64,000 nt of DNA from Flavobacterium gelatinilyticum (GCF_027111295.1 NZ_CP114287.1:3410001-3474000), one strand, 5' to 3'. Shown: positions 17,482-26,947, counted from the stretch's first letter. Notes: generated from the sequence alone by a model not told the origin. Program-made: numbers and translations.

Positions 17482-18879
17482 ATGAAAAACCTACTTTTAG
17501 CGGTGGCTTTTCTGTTTGCAGCAGAAAGTCAATCGCAGACACAGCCCTTTCCGGCCAATAAGGTATACGGAAATGGACTTATGGCAGCATCTAAAAACAG
17601 CCAGGATGCACAAGAAAATTACAATACCTGGAAAGCCAATTTTACAGAAACTTGTTCTAACGGAAGATACCGAGTAAAATTTGACGCTTCGTGGGAAACG
17701 GTTTCTGAAGGTATTGCTTACGGAATGCTGCTTTCTTCTTACATGGCAGACAAAGCACTTTTTGACGGACTTTGGCTGTATTACAAAGACAATGTAAACG
17801 CAAACGGTGTTATGAACTGGAAAATCAACGGCTGCTCCGGAGCAATTGGTTTTAACGGCGCAACCGATGCCGAACTTGATGCTGCTTTTGCTCTTATTAT
17901 AGCCGATTATCAATGGGGAAGCACTGGAACCATTAATTACAAAAATGATGGTAAAACCTTAATCGCTGCGATTAAAAATCATGAAGTTGAAGCCAATACT
18001 TATGTTTTAAAACCCGGAGACCAATTCGGTGGCAGCCAAATAACAAACATATCGTACTTCTCGCCTGCTTATTACAGAGCTTTTGGTGCTTTTACAAATG
18101 ATGAAGCCTTTTGGAATCAGGTTGCTTCAAAAGCATATACAATAATCAACAATAATTTAACGCAGAATAATGCCGTTGGAGGTTTAGTTTCTGACTGGTG
18201 TGAAGCATCGGGAGCATACTCATCTCAGGCTGGCGGTTATAATCAGGGAGGAAGAACGTATTCTTATGATGCAGCCAGAACTCCATGGAGAATTGCAGTT
18301 GATTATGTATGGAATGGAAACGCAGATGCAAAAATCTATTTGAAAAAATCATCAGATTTTGTTCGTGTAAACTTGGGCGGTACATCTAATATTAAAGATG
18401 GTTATAACCAAAACGGAAGTGTAAGCGGTCAATGGCATAACGCTACTTTTGTGGGTGCATTTGCCTGTGCAGCGATGGCGGGTGAAAATCAGGAACATTT
18501 AAATGCTTCTTACAATGATTTGAAGAATCTGAATGAGCCAAACAGTTATTTTAATCACACCCTGAAAACCTTATACTCCTTTTTACTAACCGGTAACTTT
18601 TATCTGCCCCCAACAGCTTCTTTGTCTAATGATACTTTTGATATTGAAAAATCTACTGTCACGCTTTTCCCAAATCCGAGCGCTGATCGAATCACAATTA
18701 ACGCGCCTCAGCAATCAACTATTTCAGTAATTTCTCCATCCGGAAGTATTATATCAAAGCAAAAAACAACTTCTGAAACAACAGAAATGAATTTAGCCAA
18801 TCAGCCCCGAGGCATTTATTTTATAAAGATATCTAACGACAATTTTAAAAGTGTTACCAAAAAAGTAATTCTGAAATAA
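17482..18879 (+). CDS. Glycoside hydrolase family 8 glucanase with T9SS type A sorting domain
   Basis: A 465-residue protein. It has a signal peptide (residues 1-19), a GH8 catalytic domain (about 24-375) and a C-terminal T9SS type A domain (about 390-465: FPNPSADRITI, GIYFIKIS, KKVILK). WETVSEGIAYGM contains the GH8 general acid (Glu76), and GATDAELDAAFAL supplies conserved Asp residues. GH8 enzymes cleave beta-1,4 or mixed-linked glucans, chitosan or xylan; the exact substrate is not readable. It is expected to be exported by Sec, then secreted or cell-surface anchored by T9SS. It is a single gene between two hairpins. Confidence 0.92.
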   Translation: MKNLLLAVAFLFAAESQSQTQPFPANKVYGNGLMAASKNSQDAQENYNTWKANFTETCSNGRYRVKFDASWETVSEGIAYGMLLSSYMADKALFDGLWLYYKDNVNANGVMNWKINGCSGAIGFNGATDAELDAAFALIIADYQWGSTGTINYKNDGKTLIAAIKNHEVEANTYVLKPGDQFGGSQITNISYFSPAYYRAFGAFTNDEAFWNQVASKAYTIINNNLTQNNAVGGLVSDWCEASGAYSSQAGGYNQGGRTYSYDAARTPWRIAVDYVWNGNADAKIYLKKSSDFVRVNLGGTSNIKDGYNQNGSVSGQWHNATFVGAFACAAMAGENQEHLNASYNDLKNLNEPNSYFNHTLKTLYSFLLTGNFYLPPTASLSNDTFDIEKSTVTLFPNPSADRITINAPQQSTISVISPSGSIISKQKTTSETTEMNLANQPRGIYFIKISNDNFKSVTKKVILK

Positions 18880-18891
18880 TCTTAAAAACAG

Positions 18892-18928
18892 AAACGCCCA
18901 AATTACGAATGTAATTTGGGCGTTTTTT
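18892..18928. terminator. Bidirectional terminator between GH8 and tex
   Basis: AACGCCCAAATTAC-GAAT-GTAATTTGGGCGTT forms a perfect 14-bp stem with A and T runs on either side, placed between convergent genes. Confidence 0.88.
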
Positions 18929-18957
18929 TATTTAACCAAGCAAGCATTTGGCATTTT

Positions 18958-21081
18958 TTATAAAATCATCGTCAGCTGGATTCTCTTTCTATCTTCATCA
19001 ACCTCAGTAACCTTAACATCAACATGCTGGTGTAATTTTACCACTTCGTTTACGTCGCTCACAAAGCCGGCTTTTAATTGTGAAATGTGAACCAATCCGC
19101 TTTCTTTAATTCCGATGTCAACAAAACAGCCGAAGTTGGTGATGTTATTAACAATTCCCGGTAAAATCATTCCGGTTTTTAAATCCTTGATTGATTTTAC
19201 GTTGGCATCAAACTCAAAAACCTTAGCCGACTTTCTTGGATCTAATCCAGGCTTTTCAAGCTCTTTTATGATATCTTTTAGCGTAAGTAGACCTATTTCA
19301 GGCGTCACATACTTTTCGGCCTTAATAAGCGCTGTTTTCTCTTTGTTGGCAATTAAGTCGTTTAAAGAAACATTCAGGTCTTTCGCCATCTTTTCAACAA
19401 CCGGATAAGCCTCCGGATGCACTGCCGAATTATCCAGCGGATTTTTAGCATTTGTAATTCTAATAAACGCCGCTCCCTGCTGATAGGCTTTATCTCCTAG
19501 ACGAGGCACTTTTTTCAGCTGTTTTCTATCTTCAAAAGGTCCGTTTTCAGAACGGTATTGTACAATGTTTTCAGCCAGCTTCTCCCCGATGCCGCTCACA
19601 TAACTTAATAAGTGCTTACTAGCGGTGTTGATGTTAATTCCAACCGAGTTTACGCAGCGAATAACCGTATTATCTAATTCCTCTTTTAATTTCGTTTGAT
19701 CCACATCATGCTGATACTGCCCTACTCCAATTGCTTTTGGATCTATTTTTACCAATTCGGCCAACGGATCAGAAAGTCGTCTTCCAATAGAAACCGAACC
19801 ACGAACTGTTACATCATAATTAGGGAATTCTTCTCTCGCAATTTTTGAAGCCGAATATACTGATGCTCCAGCCTCAGAAACCACAAATACCTGAACTGGT
19901 TTGTCAAACGCGATTTTTTTGATGAAAAATTCGGTTTCGCGCGAAGCTGTTCCGTTTCCAATCGAAATTGCATCAATCTGATACGCATTTACCATCGAAC
20001 GCACTTTTTTAATCGCCATAGTTTCCTCGTTTTGAGGCGCGTGCGGATAAATTGTTTCATTGTATAATAAATCGCCTTTTTCATCCAGACAAACTACTTT
20101 ACAACCACTTCTAAATCCCGGGTCAATTGCCAAAATACGTTTTTCTCCCAACGGCGGCGCCAATAATAACTGACCTAAATTATTAGCAAAAACCTGAATA
20201 GAATTCGCATCGGCTTTTGCTTTTGCTTCTTGCAGCGTTTCGTTTCCAATTGCCGGATTCAATAAACGTTTATAACTATCTTCTATCGCCAGCTGTAAAT
20301 GCGCTGTTGTATTATTTTGTTTTTTAATGATGATTTCGTCAATTACATCGTAAGCATCGTCGATATCAACATCAATTTTCATTTTTATAAAACCTTCATT
20401 TTCTGCACGAAGCATCGCTAACAATCTGTGCGCCGGCGCTTTTGTTAACGGTTCTTCCCAATCAAAATACTGATCGAATTTTTTTGCTCCTTCTTCTTCG
20501 GCTTTCTTTTTAACCACTTTTGTAGCAATGGTCGCTTTTCGCTGAAACAATCTACGAAGCTGTTTACGAACATAAATATTCTCGTTTATCCATTCGGCTA
20601 CAATATCTCTTGCGCCCTGAATAGCGGCTTCTTCGTTAATAACATTTTCATTAATGTATTGCGTCGAAATAAAATCGATATCGGCATCACTTTCAGATAT
20701 AATCAGTTTTGCCAAAGGTTCCAGACCAAATTCGCGCGCGACATCGGCTTTTGTTTTTTTCTTCTTTTTGTATGGAAGGTAAAAATCTTCGATTTCCTGT
20801 AAATCAAAACTGTCTTCGATCTTTTTCTTCAATTCCGGCGTAAGTGCTTTTTGCTCTTCGATCGATTTTAAAACTGCTTCTTTACGTTTTATAAGTGTAT
20901 CGTATTCTTTCTGCAGTTTAGCAATCTGTTCAATAACAGTTTCATCAAGGTTTCCTGTCGCATCTTTTCGGTAACGCGAAATAAACGGAATTGTACAGTC
21001 TTCCTCTAATAATTTTACTGTGTTTTGAATACTGACTGCGGGCGCCTGAACAGACTTGGCAATGAATTGAATATTAGTCAT
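18958..21081 (-). CDS. Tex-family RNA-binding transcription accessory protein
   Basis: A 707-residue protein, close to the usual Tex length. Domains in order: an N-terminal helical Tex region; a YqgF/RuvX-like nuclease fold (about 325-460, AIDPGFRSGCKVV); a helix-hairpin-helix (about 490-525, YVSGIGEKLAENIVQYR); and a C-terminal S1 RNA-binding domain (about 630-705, GMILPGIVNNITNFGCFVDIG). Tex proteins bind RNA and contact transcription complexes; the precise role in Bacteroidota is not established. It is monocistronic. Confidence 0.95.
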   Translation of the reverse strand: MTNIQFIAKSVQAPAVSIQNTVKLLEEDCTIPFISRYRKDATGNLDETVIEQIAKLQKEYDTLIKRKEAVLKSIEEQKALTPELKKKIEDSFDLQEIEDFYLPYKKKKKTKADVAREFGLEPLAKLIISESDADIDFISTQYINENVINEEAAIQGARDIVAEWINENIYVRKQLRRLFQRKATIATKVVKKKAEEEGAKKFDQYFDWEEPLTKAPAHRLLAMLRAENEGFIKMKIDVDIDDAYDVIDEIIIKKQNNTTAHLQLAIEDSYKRLLNPAIGNETLQEAKAKADANSIQVFANNLGQLLLAPPLGEKRILAIDPGFRSGCKVVCLDEKGDLLYNETIYPHAPQNEETMAIKKVRSMVNAYQIDAISIGNGTASRETEFFIKKIAFDKPVQVFVVSEAGASVYSASKIAREEFPNYDVTVRGSVSIGRRLSDPLAELVKIDPKAIGVGQYQHDVDQTKLKEELDNTVIRCVNSVGININTASKHLLSYVSGIGEKLAENIVQYRSENGPFEDRKQLKKVPRLGDKAYQQGAAFIRITNAKNPLDNSAVHPEAYPVVEKMAKDLNVSLNDLIANKEKTALIKAEKYVTPEIGLLTLKDIIKELEKPGLDPRKSAKVFEFDANVKSIKDLKTGMILPGIVNNITNFGCFVDIGIKESGLVHISQLKAGFVSDVNEVVKLHQHVDVKVTEVDEDRKRIQLTMIL

Positions 21082-21172
21082 ACTTTTAATGAAATGATTT
21101 TCTTACTTAAAAATGATATAATTTACTTGTTAAAGCGTTTCTGCAAAATAGTAAATCATTCGGCTAAAATAA

Positions 21173-21180
21173 TATCTTTG
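21173..21180 (+). promoter_or_regulatory. TAnnTTTG -7 element before the DUF1294 gene
   Basis: TATCTTTG lies 17 bp before the ATG at 21198. No TTG at the expected distance is visible. Confidence 0.4.
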
Positions 21181-21197
21181 TTTTTAATTTTTAGCCA

Positions 21198-21467
21198 ATG
21201 GAAGTTTTATTACTATATTTTTTATTTATAAATGTACTGGTTTTTATTTTCGCCGGATATGATAAGTCTCAGGCACGAAAAAATAACCGGCGTATTCCTG
21301 AAAAAACCTTGTTTCTAATGGCCTTAACCGGTGGTTCACCAGGGTTATTAACAGCGATGTTATTATTTAAACATAAAACGAGTAAAACTTCTTTTATTGT
21401 AAAATTTGCTGTGATTTTAGCGATTCAAATTGCGCTTATAATTGTATTTCTGAATTATAAAAAGTAG
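21198..21467 (+). CDS. DUF1294 small membrane protein
   Basis: An 89-residue protein with membrane helices at about 1-17, 36-53 and 68-86. The motif AGYDKSQARKNNRRIPEKTLFLMALTGG is the DUF1294 hallmark. Its function is unknown. It is a single gene; DnaA-box-like TGTTGATAA follows 10 bp after its stop. Confidence 0.9.
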   Translation: MEVLLLYFLFINVLVFIFAGYDKSQARKNNRRIPEKTLFLMALTGGSPGLLTAMLLFKHKTSKTSFIVKFAVILAIQIALIIVFLNYKK

Positions 21468-21544
21468 TTATTAACATTGTTGATAACTCAAAAAATGGTG
21501 ATTTAAAAGTATATTAAAACACTGAATTATAAATAATTAAATAA

Positions 21545-21575
21545 AAAACCGGACAAATTAATAAATCCGCCCGGT
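21545..21575 (-). terminator. Weak terminator downstream of rpiB
   Basis: On the minus strand an ACCGG-C...GTCCGGT hairpin with a 14-nt loop is followed by a T run. Confidence 0.4.
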
Positions 21576-21620
21576 GTGTTTATGAATAGGTGCGAAGCAC
21601 CGAATTTTTTTTTTGACTTT

Positions 21621-22052
21621 TTATGCGCAGGCAATTTTGTTTACTCTATTTTGGTGTCTTCCACCTTCAAAAGCCGTATCAAGGAAAGTTTCAACGATTT
21701 CGACAGCTTGGTGAATAGATGTAAACCTTGCCGGAATACTCACAATGTTTGCATCGTTGTGTAAACGAGTTAAATACGCGATTTCTTTCGTCCAGCATAA
21801 ACCAGCTCTTACTTTCGGGTGTTTATTAACAGTCATTGCAATTCCGTTACCGCTTCCGCAGATTACGATTCCAAAATCAGCTTTTCCTTCAGATACATCA
21901 TTAGCAACCGGATGTCCAAAATCAGGATAATCTACAGAAGCATCAGTATCTGTACCGTAATTGGTTACATCATATCCTCTTGCTTTAAGCATTTCAACAA
22001 TTGCCTTTTTATATTCTGGTCCTGCGTGATCGTTTCCTATCGAAATTTTCAT
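21621..22052 (-). CDS. rpiB: Ribose-5-phosphate isomerase B
   Basis: A 143-residue RpiB/LacAB-family enzyme that interconverts ribose-5-phosphate and ribulose-5-phosphate (pentose phosphate pathway). The start MKISIGNDHAGPEYK is the standard family N-terminus, so the ATG at 22052 is chosen over an upstream in-frame ATG that would add 13 unrelated residues. The catalytic Cys lies in GIVICGSGNGIAM; the proton-relay HNDAN is also present. Confidence 0.95.
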   Translation of the reverse strand: MKISIGNDHAGPEYKKAIVEMLKARGYDVTNYGTDTDASVDYPDFGHPVANDVSEGKADFGIVICGSGNGIAMTVNKHPKVRAGLCWTKEIAYLTRLHNDANIVSIPARFTSIHQAVEIVETFLDTAFEGGRHQNRVNKIACA

Positions 22053-22091
22053 TTTTATTACTATTAAGTTGTGTACAGCAAATTTACTCAA

Positions 22092-22854
22092 TAAAAAGAT
22101 GTTCGCTACGAATTACACTAATTTTCACAAATTTTTTTCTTTTTAAATACAATGTAAACATCTACTATTATAATTACTGTACATTCGTAAAATTCGCAGC
22201 TAAAACTCACATTACACAATCATCTTAATTTCAAAGCCTTATAGGGTTATCAACAATTTTAATAACTTCATAAGTATCTCACAATCAATAAATAATGTTT
22301 AGAATATTTGTTAAAATTTTAAGGTGTTAATACGAGTTCGTAATTCGTTGATATTCAGTTAACTTTAAATTAACAGAAAATGTTAATAAGTTCGAAAAGA
22401 AAATTAGAAGTTTTTTTTGGTTGTTTAAAAAAAATACCTAATCCAAAACCGGAATTAAATATGCAAGAAAAGTTTCGTGAATTTTTGGAAAAGTTATCAA
22501 TATCAAAAATACCATTTTCAACAACTATGAACATATCAACTTATCTACAAAATCAATCAAAATTTGGTTGTCAACCGTTGTTAATTAAAATACAAAAAGT
22601 CTTATAAATTAATTATTTAGCTAAAAATAACTATGTTGATAACTCAGAATAACTAAGTAAAACGAGAATCCAATGGCTCCTAAAAAAAATTTATTCGACA
22701 TATTAACACACTATAATAACCATCAAATTTTTTTAAATTTTTAAAAATCTTTTTTATTGTATTTAATATATGTTGAAAACTAAAAAAGGTTGAAAAAGAA
22801 AAAAAATTTTTTGATTTGAATTTTTGTTTTGATTTGAATTTGTCCTGAGTTGTT
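22092..22854. other. Gene-poor AT-rich spacer with DnaA-box-like 9-mers (candidate oriC)
   Basis: About 760 bp between rpiB and DUF2007 without a convincing gene. It contains TTATCAACA (22247), TTATCAATA (22495), TTTTCAACA (22515), TTATCTACA (22541), TGTTGATAA (22634) and TGTTGAAAA (22771). The last two are the same boxes on the minus strand. The E. coli consensus is TTATNCACA. An A/T-only stretch at 22690-22770 could serve as an unwinding element. Gene direction flips from mostly minus to mostly plus across this region. The assignment is inferred. Confidence 0.45.
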
Positions 22855-23088
22855 TCAGACGATTTTGAGAGGATTGTTGAGATTGTCCAGAATTTCCTGA
22901 ACGTGTTCGAAATCGTTGGGATGAACTTTGAGTTTGATGCCGCCGAGTGCATTGGAGTAAAACGGCATGACTGAAAGCGTCATTTCGTTTTCGAGAAAAT
23001 AAGGGATTCCTTCTTGTTCCAGTAAGTGTTTGAGAACTACAGTTTCGTGCAGATAATTGAATACGGCGATCGTTTTAAAACTTTCCAT
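22855..23088 (-). CDS. DUF2007 small protein
   Basis: A 77-residue protein with the DUF2007 ferredoxin-like pattern: KTIAVFNYLHETVVLKHLLEQEGIPYFLENE, then GGIKLKVHPNDFEHVQEIL. DUF2007 proteins are annotated as putative signal-transducing proteins because they resemble PII; there is no proven role. It is divergent from rnr. Confidence 0.85.
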   Translation of the reverse strand: MESFKTIAVFNYLHETVVLKHLLEQEGIPYFLENEMTLSVMPFYSNALGGIKLKVHPNDFEHVQEILDNLNNPLKIV

Positions 23089-23199
23089 TTTAGGTCTTTT
23101 TGTAAATGTACGAAAAGTTATATTTTTAATAATTCTGTCTTCTGAAAAAGAATTATCTGATTTCTTATTTGTAATTTTAAACCTTATAAGAAAAGATAT

Positions 23200-25383
23200 A
23201 TGAGTAAGAAAATTAGAAAGCCGATAAAAAAGGAGAAAGATTTCTCTGGAAAAATACTTAAAATTTTATCGCAAAATGCTAATAAACCTTTCAATTACAA
23301 ACAAATAGGAGCTAAGCTAGAATTAGACGATACCAAAAGCAGAAACCAGATTATAAAAGATTTAAAAATTCTGGCAGCTCAAAAAAAGATTATAGAAACA
23401 GAACCTGGAAAATACTTAATTAAAGCAGTGAGCCAGGATTATTACGAAGGAACAATAGATATGACGAGCAGAAAAACGGCATATTTTATTTGTGATGAGT
23501 TTGAAGAAGATGTTTTTATTCCAACCAATAATTTGAATCGTGCGTTAGACAAAGACAAAGTAAAAGTATACGTTTATAATAGAAGAAAGGGGAAGAAACC
23601 TGAAGGTGAGGTTATTGAAGTTCTTGAAAGAGATAAAACAGAGTTTGTAGGTGTAATTGATATGCAGCCAAACTTTGCTTTTGTATCTACTGCAAATCCT
23701 AAAATGTATACCGATATTTTTATTCCAAAGGATAAAATTGGTGAAGCCGAAAACGGAGATGTAGTTTTAGTAAAGATTGAAGACTGGCCAAAAAGAGCAG
23801 ATAGTCCGTTTGGATCTGTAATTCGAGTACTCGGAAAACCAGGAGAACACAATACAGAGATTCATGCGATTTTAGCAGAGTATGGTCTTCCGTCTGATTT
23901 TCCGGTAGAAGTAGAGGTTTTTGCACAAAAACTGGATACTTCAATTCATGAATCTGAGATTGCAAAACGTCGTGATATGCGTGATACGCTTACGTTTACA
24001 ATTGACCCGAAAGATGCAAAAGATTTTGATGATGCCTTGTCTTTCAAAAAGTTAGAAAACGGAAATTTTGAAATTGGTGTTCACATTGCCGATGTTTCCT
24101 ATTATTTAGAAGAAGGTACAATCCTGGATGATGAAGCGTATCAAAGGGCTACTTCGGTTTATTTGGTAGACAGGGTAGTGCCAATGCTTCCGGAAGTATT
24201 GTCGAATTTTGCCTGTTCACTTCGTCCAAATGAAGAAAAATATACTTTCTCAGCTGTATTTGAAGTTTCTCCGACAGCTCAGGTTATTAACCAATGGTTT
24301 GGAAGAACTGTAATTTATTCAGATCAGCGTTTCGCTTACGAAGAAGCACAGCATATTATTGAAACAAAAGGAAATAATACGATTCCGGTTGATATTTCTA
24401 TTACCGGGGAGTCTTATGTTGTTCCAGATGAAATTGTCGAAGCTACTTTAAAACTTGATGAATTAGCTAAGATTTTAAGAAAGAAAAGAATGCAGCAAGG
24501 TGCCATTTCTTTTGATAAAGTCGAAGTAAAATTTAATCTTGATGCAGAAGGGGAACCAGAAGGAGTTTATTTTAAAATTGCTAAAGATGCCAATCATCTA
24601 ATTGAGGAATTTATGCTCTTAGCGAATAGAAAAGTAGCAGAGTATATTGGGAAACAAAAGAAAACCTTTGTATATCGTATTCACGACGAACCAAATGAAG
24701 ATAAACTTATTGCCATGCAAACTGTGATTGCTAAGTTTGGTTATAAGATTGATTTTAGAAATAAAGGCGATATTGCAAAATCTCTAAACTCTTTAATGGA
24801 AGAAGTAAACGGTAAGAAAGAACAAAATCTTATTGATACTCTTGCTATTAGAAGTATGAGTAAAGCCAAATATTCGACTGACAATATTGGTCATTACGGT
24901 TTGGCTTTTGATTATTACAGCCATTTTACATCGCCAATTCGTCGTTATCCGGATGTAATGGTACATCGATTACTGCAGTATTATTTAGATAATGGCACAT
25001 CTGTTGATGAGGAAGAATATGAAACAAAATGTCTGCATTGTTCAAATATGGAAAGTTTAGCTACCAATGCTGAGCGTGACAGTATTAAATACATGCAGGT
25101 AAAATACATGCAGGATCATCAGGAAGAGGAATTCCTTGGCGTTATTTCTGGTGTTACTGAATGGGGAATTTATGTTGAAATCGTTTCTAATAAATGCGAG
25201 GGAATGGTGAGAATCAGAGAAATAAAAGATGATTATTATACTTTCGATGAAAGGCAGTATGCTTTGGTTGGAGCCACTTCAAACCGTTTATTACAATTAG
25301 GAGACGAGATTTATGTTAAAGTAAAAAATGCCGATTTAGTTAAAAAACAACTGGATTTTCATTTTTTACGACGAGCAGAATAA
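23200..25383 (+). CDS. rnr: Ribonuclease R
   Basis: A 727-residue 3'-5' exoribonuclease of the RNB family. Order: an N-terminal winged-helix region (about 15-65), cold-shock/OB domains (about 70-230), the RNB catalytic domain (about 250-590) with the metal-binding DPKDAKDFDDALS (near 269-281), and a C-terminal S1 domain (about 640-722). It degrades structured RNA and acts in rRNA/tRNA quality control. It is the first plus-strand gene right of the candidate origin and is followed after 23 bp by the DUF2807 gene, probably in one transcript. Confidence 0.95.
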   Translation: MSKKIRKPIKKEKDFSGKILKILSQNANKPFNYKQIGAKLELDDTKSRNQIIKDLKILAAQKKIIETEPGKYLIKAVSQDYYEGTIDMTSRKTAYFICDEFEEDVFIPTNNLNRALDKDKVKVYVYNRRKGKKPEGEVIEVLERDKTEFVGVIDMQPNFAFVSTANPKMYTDIFIPKDKIGEAENGDVVLVKIEDWPKRADSPFGSVIRVLGKPGEHNTEIHAILAEYGLPSDFPVEVEVFAQKLDTSIHESEIAKRRDMRDTLTFTIDPKDAKDFDDALSFKKLENGNFEIGVHIADVSYYLEEGTILDDEAYQRATSVYLVDRVVPMLPEVLSNFACSLRPNEEKYTFSAVFEVSPTAQVINQWFGRTVIYSDQRFAYEEAQHIIETKGNNTIPVDISITGESYVVPDEIVEATLKLDELAKILRKKRMQQGAISFDKVEVKFNLDAEGEPEGVYFKIAKDANHLIEEFMLLANRKVAEYIGKQKKTFVYRIHDEPNEDKLIAMQTVIAKFGYKIDFRNKGDIAKSLNSLMEEVNGKKEQNLIDTLAIRSMSKAKYSTDNIGHYGLAFDYYSHFTSPIRRYPDVMVHRLLQYYLDNGTSVDEEEYETKCLHCSNMESLATNAERDSIKYMQVKYMQDHQEEEFLGVISGVTEWGIYVEIVSNKCEGMVRIREIKDDYYTFDERQYALVGATSNRLLQLGDEIYVKVKNADLVKKQLDFHFLRRAE

Positions 25384-25406
25384 CTATTAATTTTTAAAAT
25401 AAAAGT

Positions 25407-26075
25407 ATGAAAAAGCTAATTATAGGAGCAGCAATTTTATTTGTACAAATGTCTTTTGGTCAGGTTACCAAAGAATTAGGAGATTTTGATACCGTAAAAG
25501 TATTTGATAAATTAACCGTAAAACTGGTTCAGGGATCTGAAAATAAAATTGTTGTAAAAGGAGCAAGAGAAGCAGAGTTAGAAGCTGTAAACAAAAATGG
25601 AATTCTAAAATTAAGAATGCCTTTTCCAAAACTTCTTTCAGGAAATGATCTGGATATTACATTGTATTACAAACACATAGAACTTATTGATGCCAATGAG
25701 GGAGCTTCTGTAACAAGTAATGAAACCCTTAAAGCAACTTCTTTTAAAGTAAGTGCGCAGGAAGGTGCAAAAATTAACGTAGATTTGGAGGTTGATAAAC
25801 TGAAAGTAAGTTCGGTTTCCGGAGGAGAAATCACCGTAACCGGTAAGGCAGACAACATGGATGCAGGACTTGGAGCAGGTGGATATCTTCTGGCAAGTAA
25901 ATTAGCCACGTCTCAAACGAAAGTAAGCGTTTCTGCGGGCGGAAAAGCCGATGTTAATGCTTCGACCCTTGTTGATGCAAAAGTGAGCGCAGGAGGCTCT
26001 ATTTACATTTATGGAAAACCAAAACAAATTAATCAGAAAACAGTTTTAGGTGGTAAAATTGAACAAGTAAAATAA
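25407..26075 (+). CDS. Exported DUF2807 (head GIN) protein
   Basis: A 222-residue protein with a signal peptide (residues 1-18) and a DUF2807 beta-solenoid-like region. The pattern is FDTVKVFDKLTVKLVQGSENKIVVKG, then repeated short strands rich in Val, Gly, Ala and Ser. These are envelope proteins of unknown function, common in Bacteroidota. It lies 23 bp after rnr and 9 bp before the LysE-type gene. Confidence 0.88.
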   Translation: MKKLIIGAAILFVQMSFGQVTKELGDFDTVKVFDKLTVKLVQGSENKIVVKGAREAELEAVNKNGILKLRMPFPKLLSGNDLDITLYYKHIELIDANEGASVTSNETLKATSFKVSAQEGAKINVDLEVDKLKVSSVSGGEITVTGKADNMDAGLGAGGYLLASKLATSQTKVSVSAGGKADVNASTLVDAKVSAGGSIYIYGKPKQINQKTVLGGKIEQVK

Positions 26076-26084
26076 TATAGTATT

Positions 26085-26768
26085 TTGATGATAAATGATA
26101 TTCTGGCTGGACTGCCATGGGGGCTTTTTCTTAGCTTTATGGTAGGTCCGGTATTTTTTATACTGCTAGAGACCAGCATTACCAAAGGTTTCAGAGCTGC
26201 ACTGGTCTTTGATTGTGGTGTCGTATTGGGTGATGTTTTTTTTATAGCAATTGCTTATTTAGGAAGTTACCGATTGATTTCGAGCTTAAAAGATAAGCCG
26301 GCACTGTTTATTTTTGGAGGCATTATAATGCTGGCATACGGTATAATTTCTTTTATCAGATTAAGAAAAGAAGAAAAAATAAACGATGAAGAAATTGATC
26401 GTGATATTATCAAAAGAAACTACGGAAGTTTATTTGTAAAAGGTTTTTTACTGAACGTTATTAACATAGGTGTTCTAGGTTTTTGGTTAGCAGTAATTAT
26501 TTCTGTAGGACCAAAACTAGAAATGCAGAACTCAAGAATGATTACTTTTTTTACTTCTGTGATCATTGCTTATTTATTAGTTGATTGTATCAAAATACTA
26601 TTAGCCAAACAATTAAAATCTAAAATGACACCAACTAACATCCTTAAAATTAAAAAAGGAATTAGTATTGTTTTAATGGTTTTTGGAGTAGTGTTAATAA
26701 CTCAGGGATGGTTTCCAAAAGAAAAAGAAATGGTTAAAAATGCTTTTGAAAGAATAGAAAAGAAGTAG
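26085..26768 (+). CDS. LysE-family amino-acid exporter
   Basis: A 227-residue protein with about six membrane helices. The N-terminal GLPWGLFLSFMVGPVFFILLE motif is typical of the LysE/RhtB family. These proteins export amino acids or related small molecules; the substrate is unknown. It is probably the last gene of the rnr-DUF2807-lysE run and is followed by a strong hairpin. Confidence 0.88.
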   Translation: MMINDILAGLPWGLFLSFMVGPVFFILLETSITKGFRAALVFDCGVVLGDVFFIAIAYLGSYRLISSLKDKPALFIFGGIIMLAYGIISFIRLRKEEKINDEEIDRDIIKRNYGSLFVKGFLLNVINIGVLGFWLAVIISVGPKLEMQNSRMITFFTSVIIAYLLVDCIKILLAKQLKSKMTPTNILKIKKGISIVLMVFGVVLITQGWFPKEKEMVKNAFERIEKK

Positions 26769-26790
26769 TTGTTAATAACTCAAATTATAT

Positions 26791-26823
26791 CAAAAAAGCC
26801 TCTGATTTTCAGAGGCTTTTTTG
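26791..26823 (+). terminator. Rho-independent terminator after the LysE gene
   Basis: AAAAAAGCCTCTG-ATTTT-CAGAGGCTTTTTT; a perfect stem with T runs on both strands. Confidence 0.88.
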
Positions 26824-26885
26824 TGTTAATAATGTTCGTTTAGAACTTTATCAAAGTTTTAAACTTTGACAAACTTGTGAAGAAA

Positions 26886-26927
26886 ATAAGAAACCCGACG
26901 GGTTATAAAACCTGTCGGGCTTCTTAT
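26886..26927. terminator. Second long hairpin upstream of the tRNA terminator
   Basis: ATAAGAAACCCGACGGGTT and AACCTGTCGGGCTTCTTAT form a stem of about 19 bp with a few wobble pairs and an ATAA loop. It could terminate either strand. A smaller inverted repeat (AACTTTATCAAAGTTT/AAACTTTGACAAACTT) lies just before it at 26843-26875. Confidence 0.6.
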
Positions 26928-26947
26928 GAAATCTAAAAATTAGACAT

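Noticed and set aside
22380..22607. 75-codon open frame in the candidate origin spacer
   Set aside because: There is no recognisable domain, composition matches the surrounding AT-rich DNA, and it overlaps the DnaA-box-like motifs.
22680..22952. 90-codon minus-strand open frame overlapping the DUF2007 gene
   Set aside because: It is low-complexity Phe/Lys/Ser sequence, out of frame with the recognised DUF2007 protein, and reads through an A/T-only stretch.
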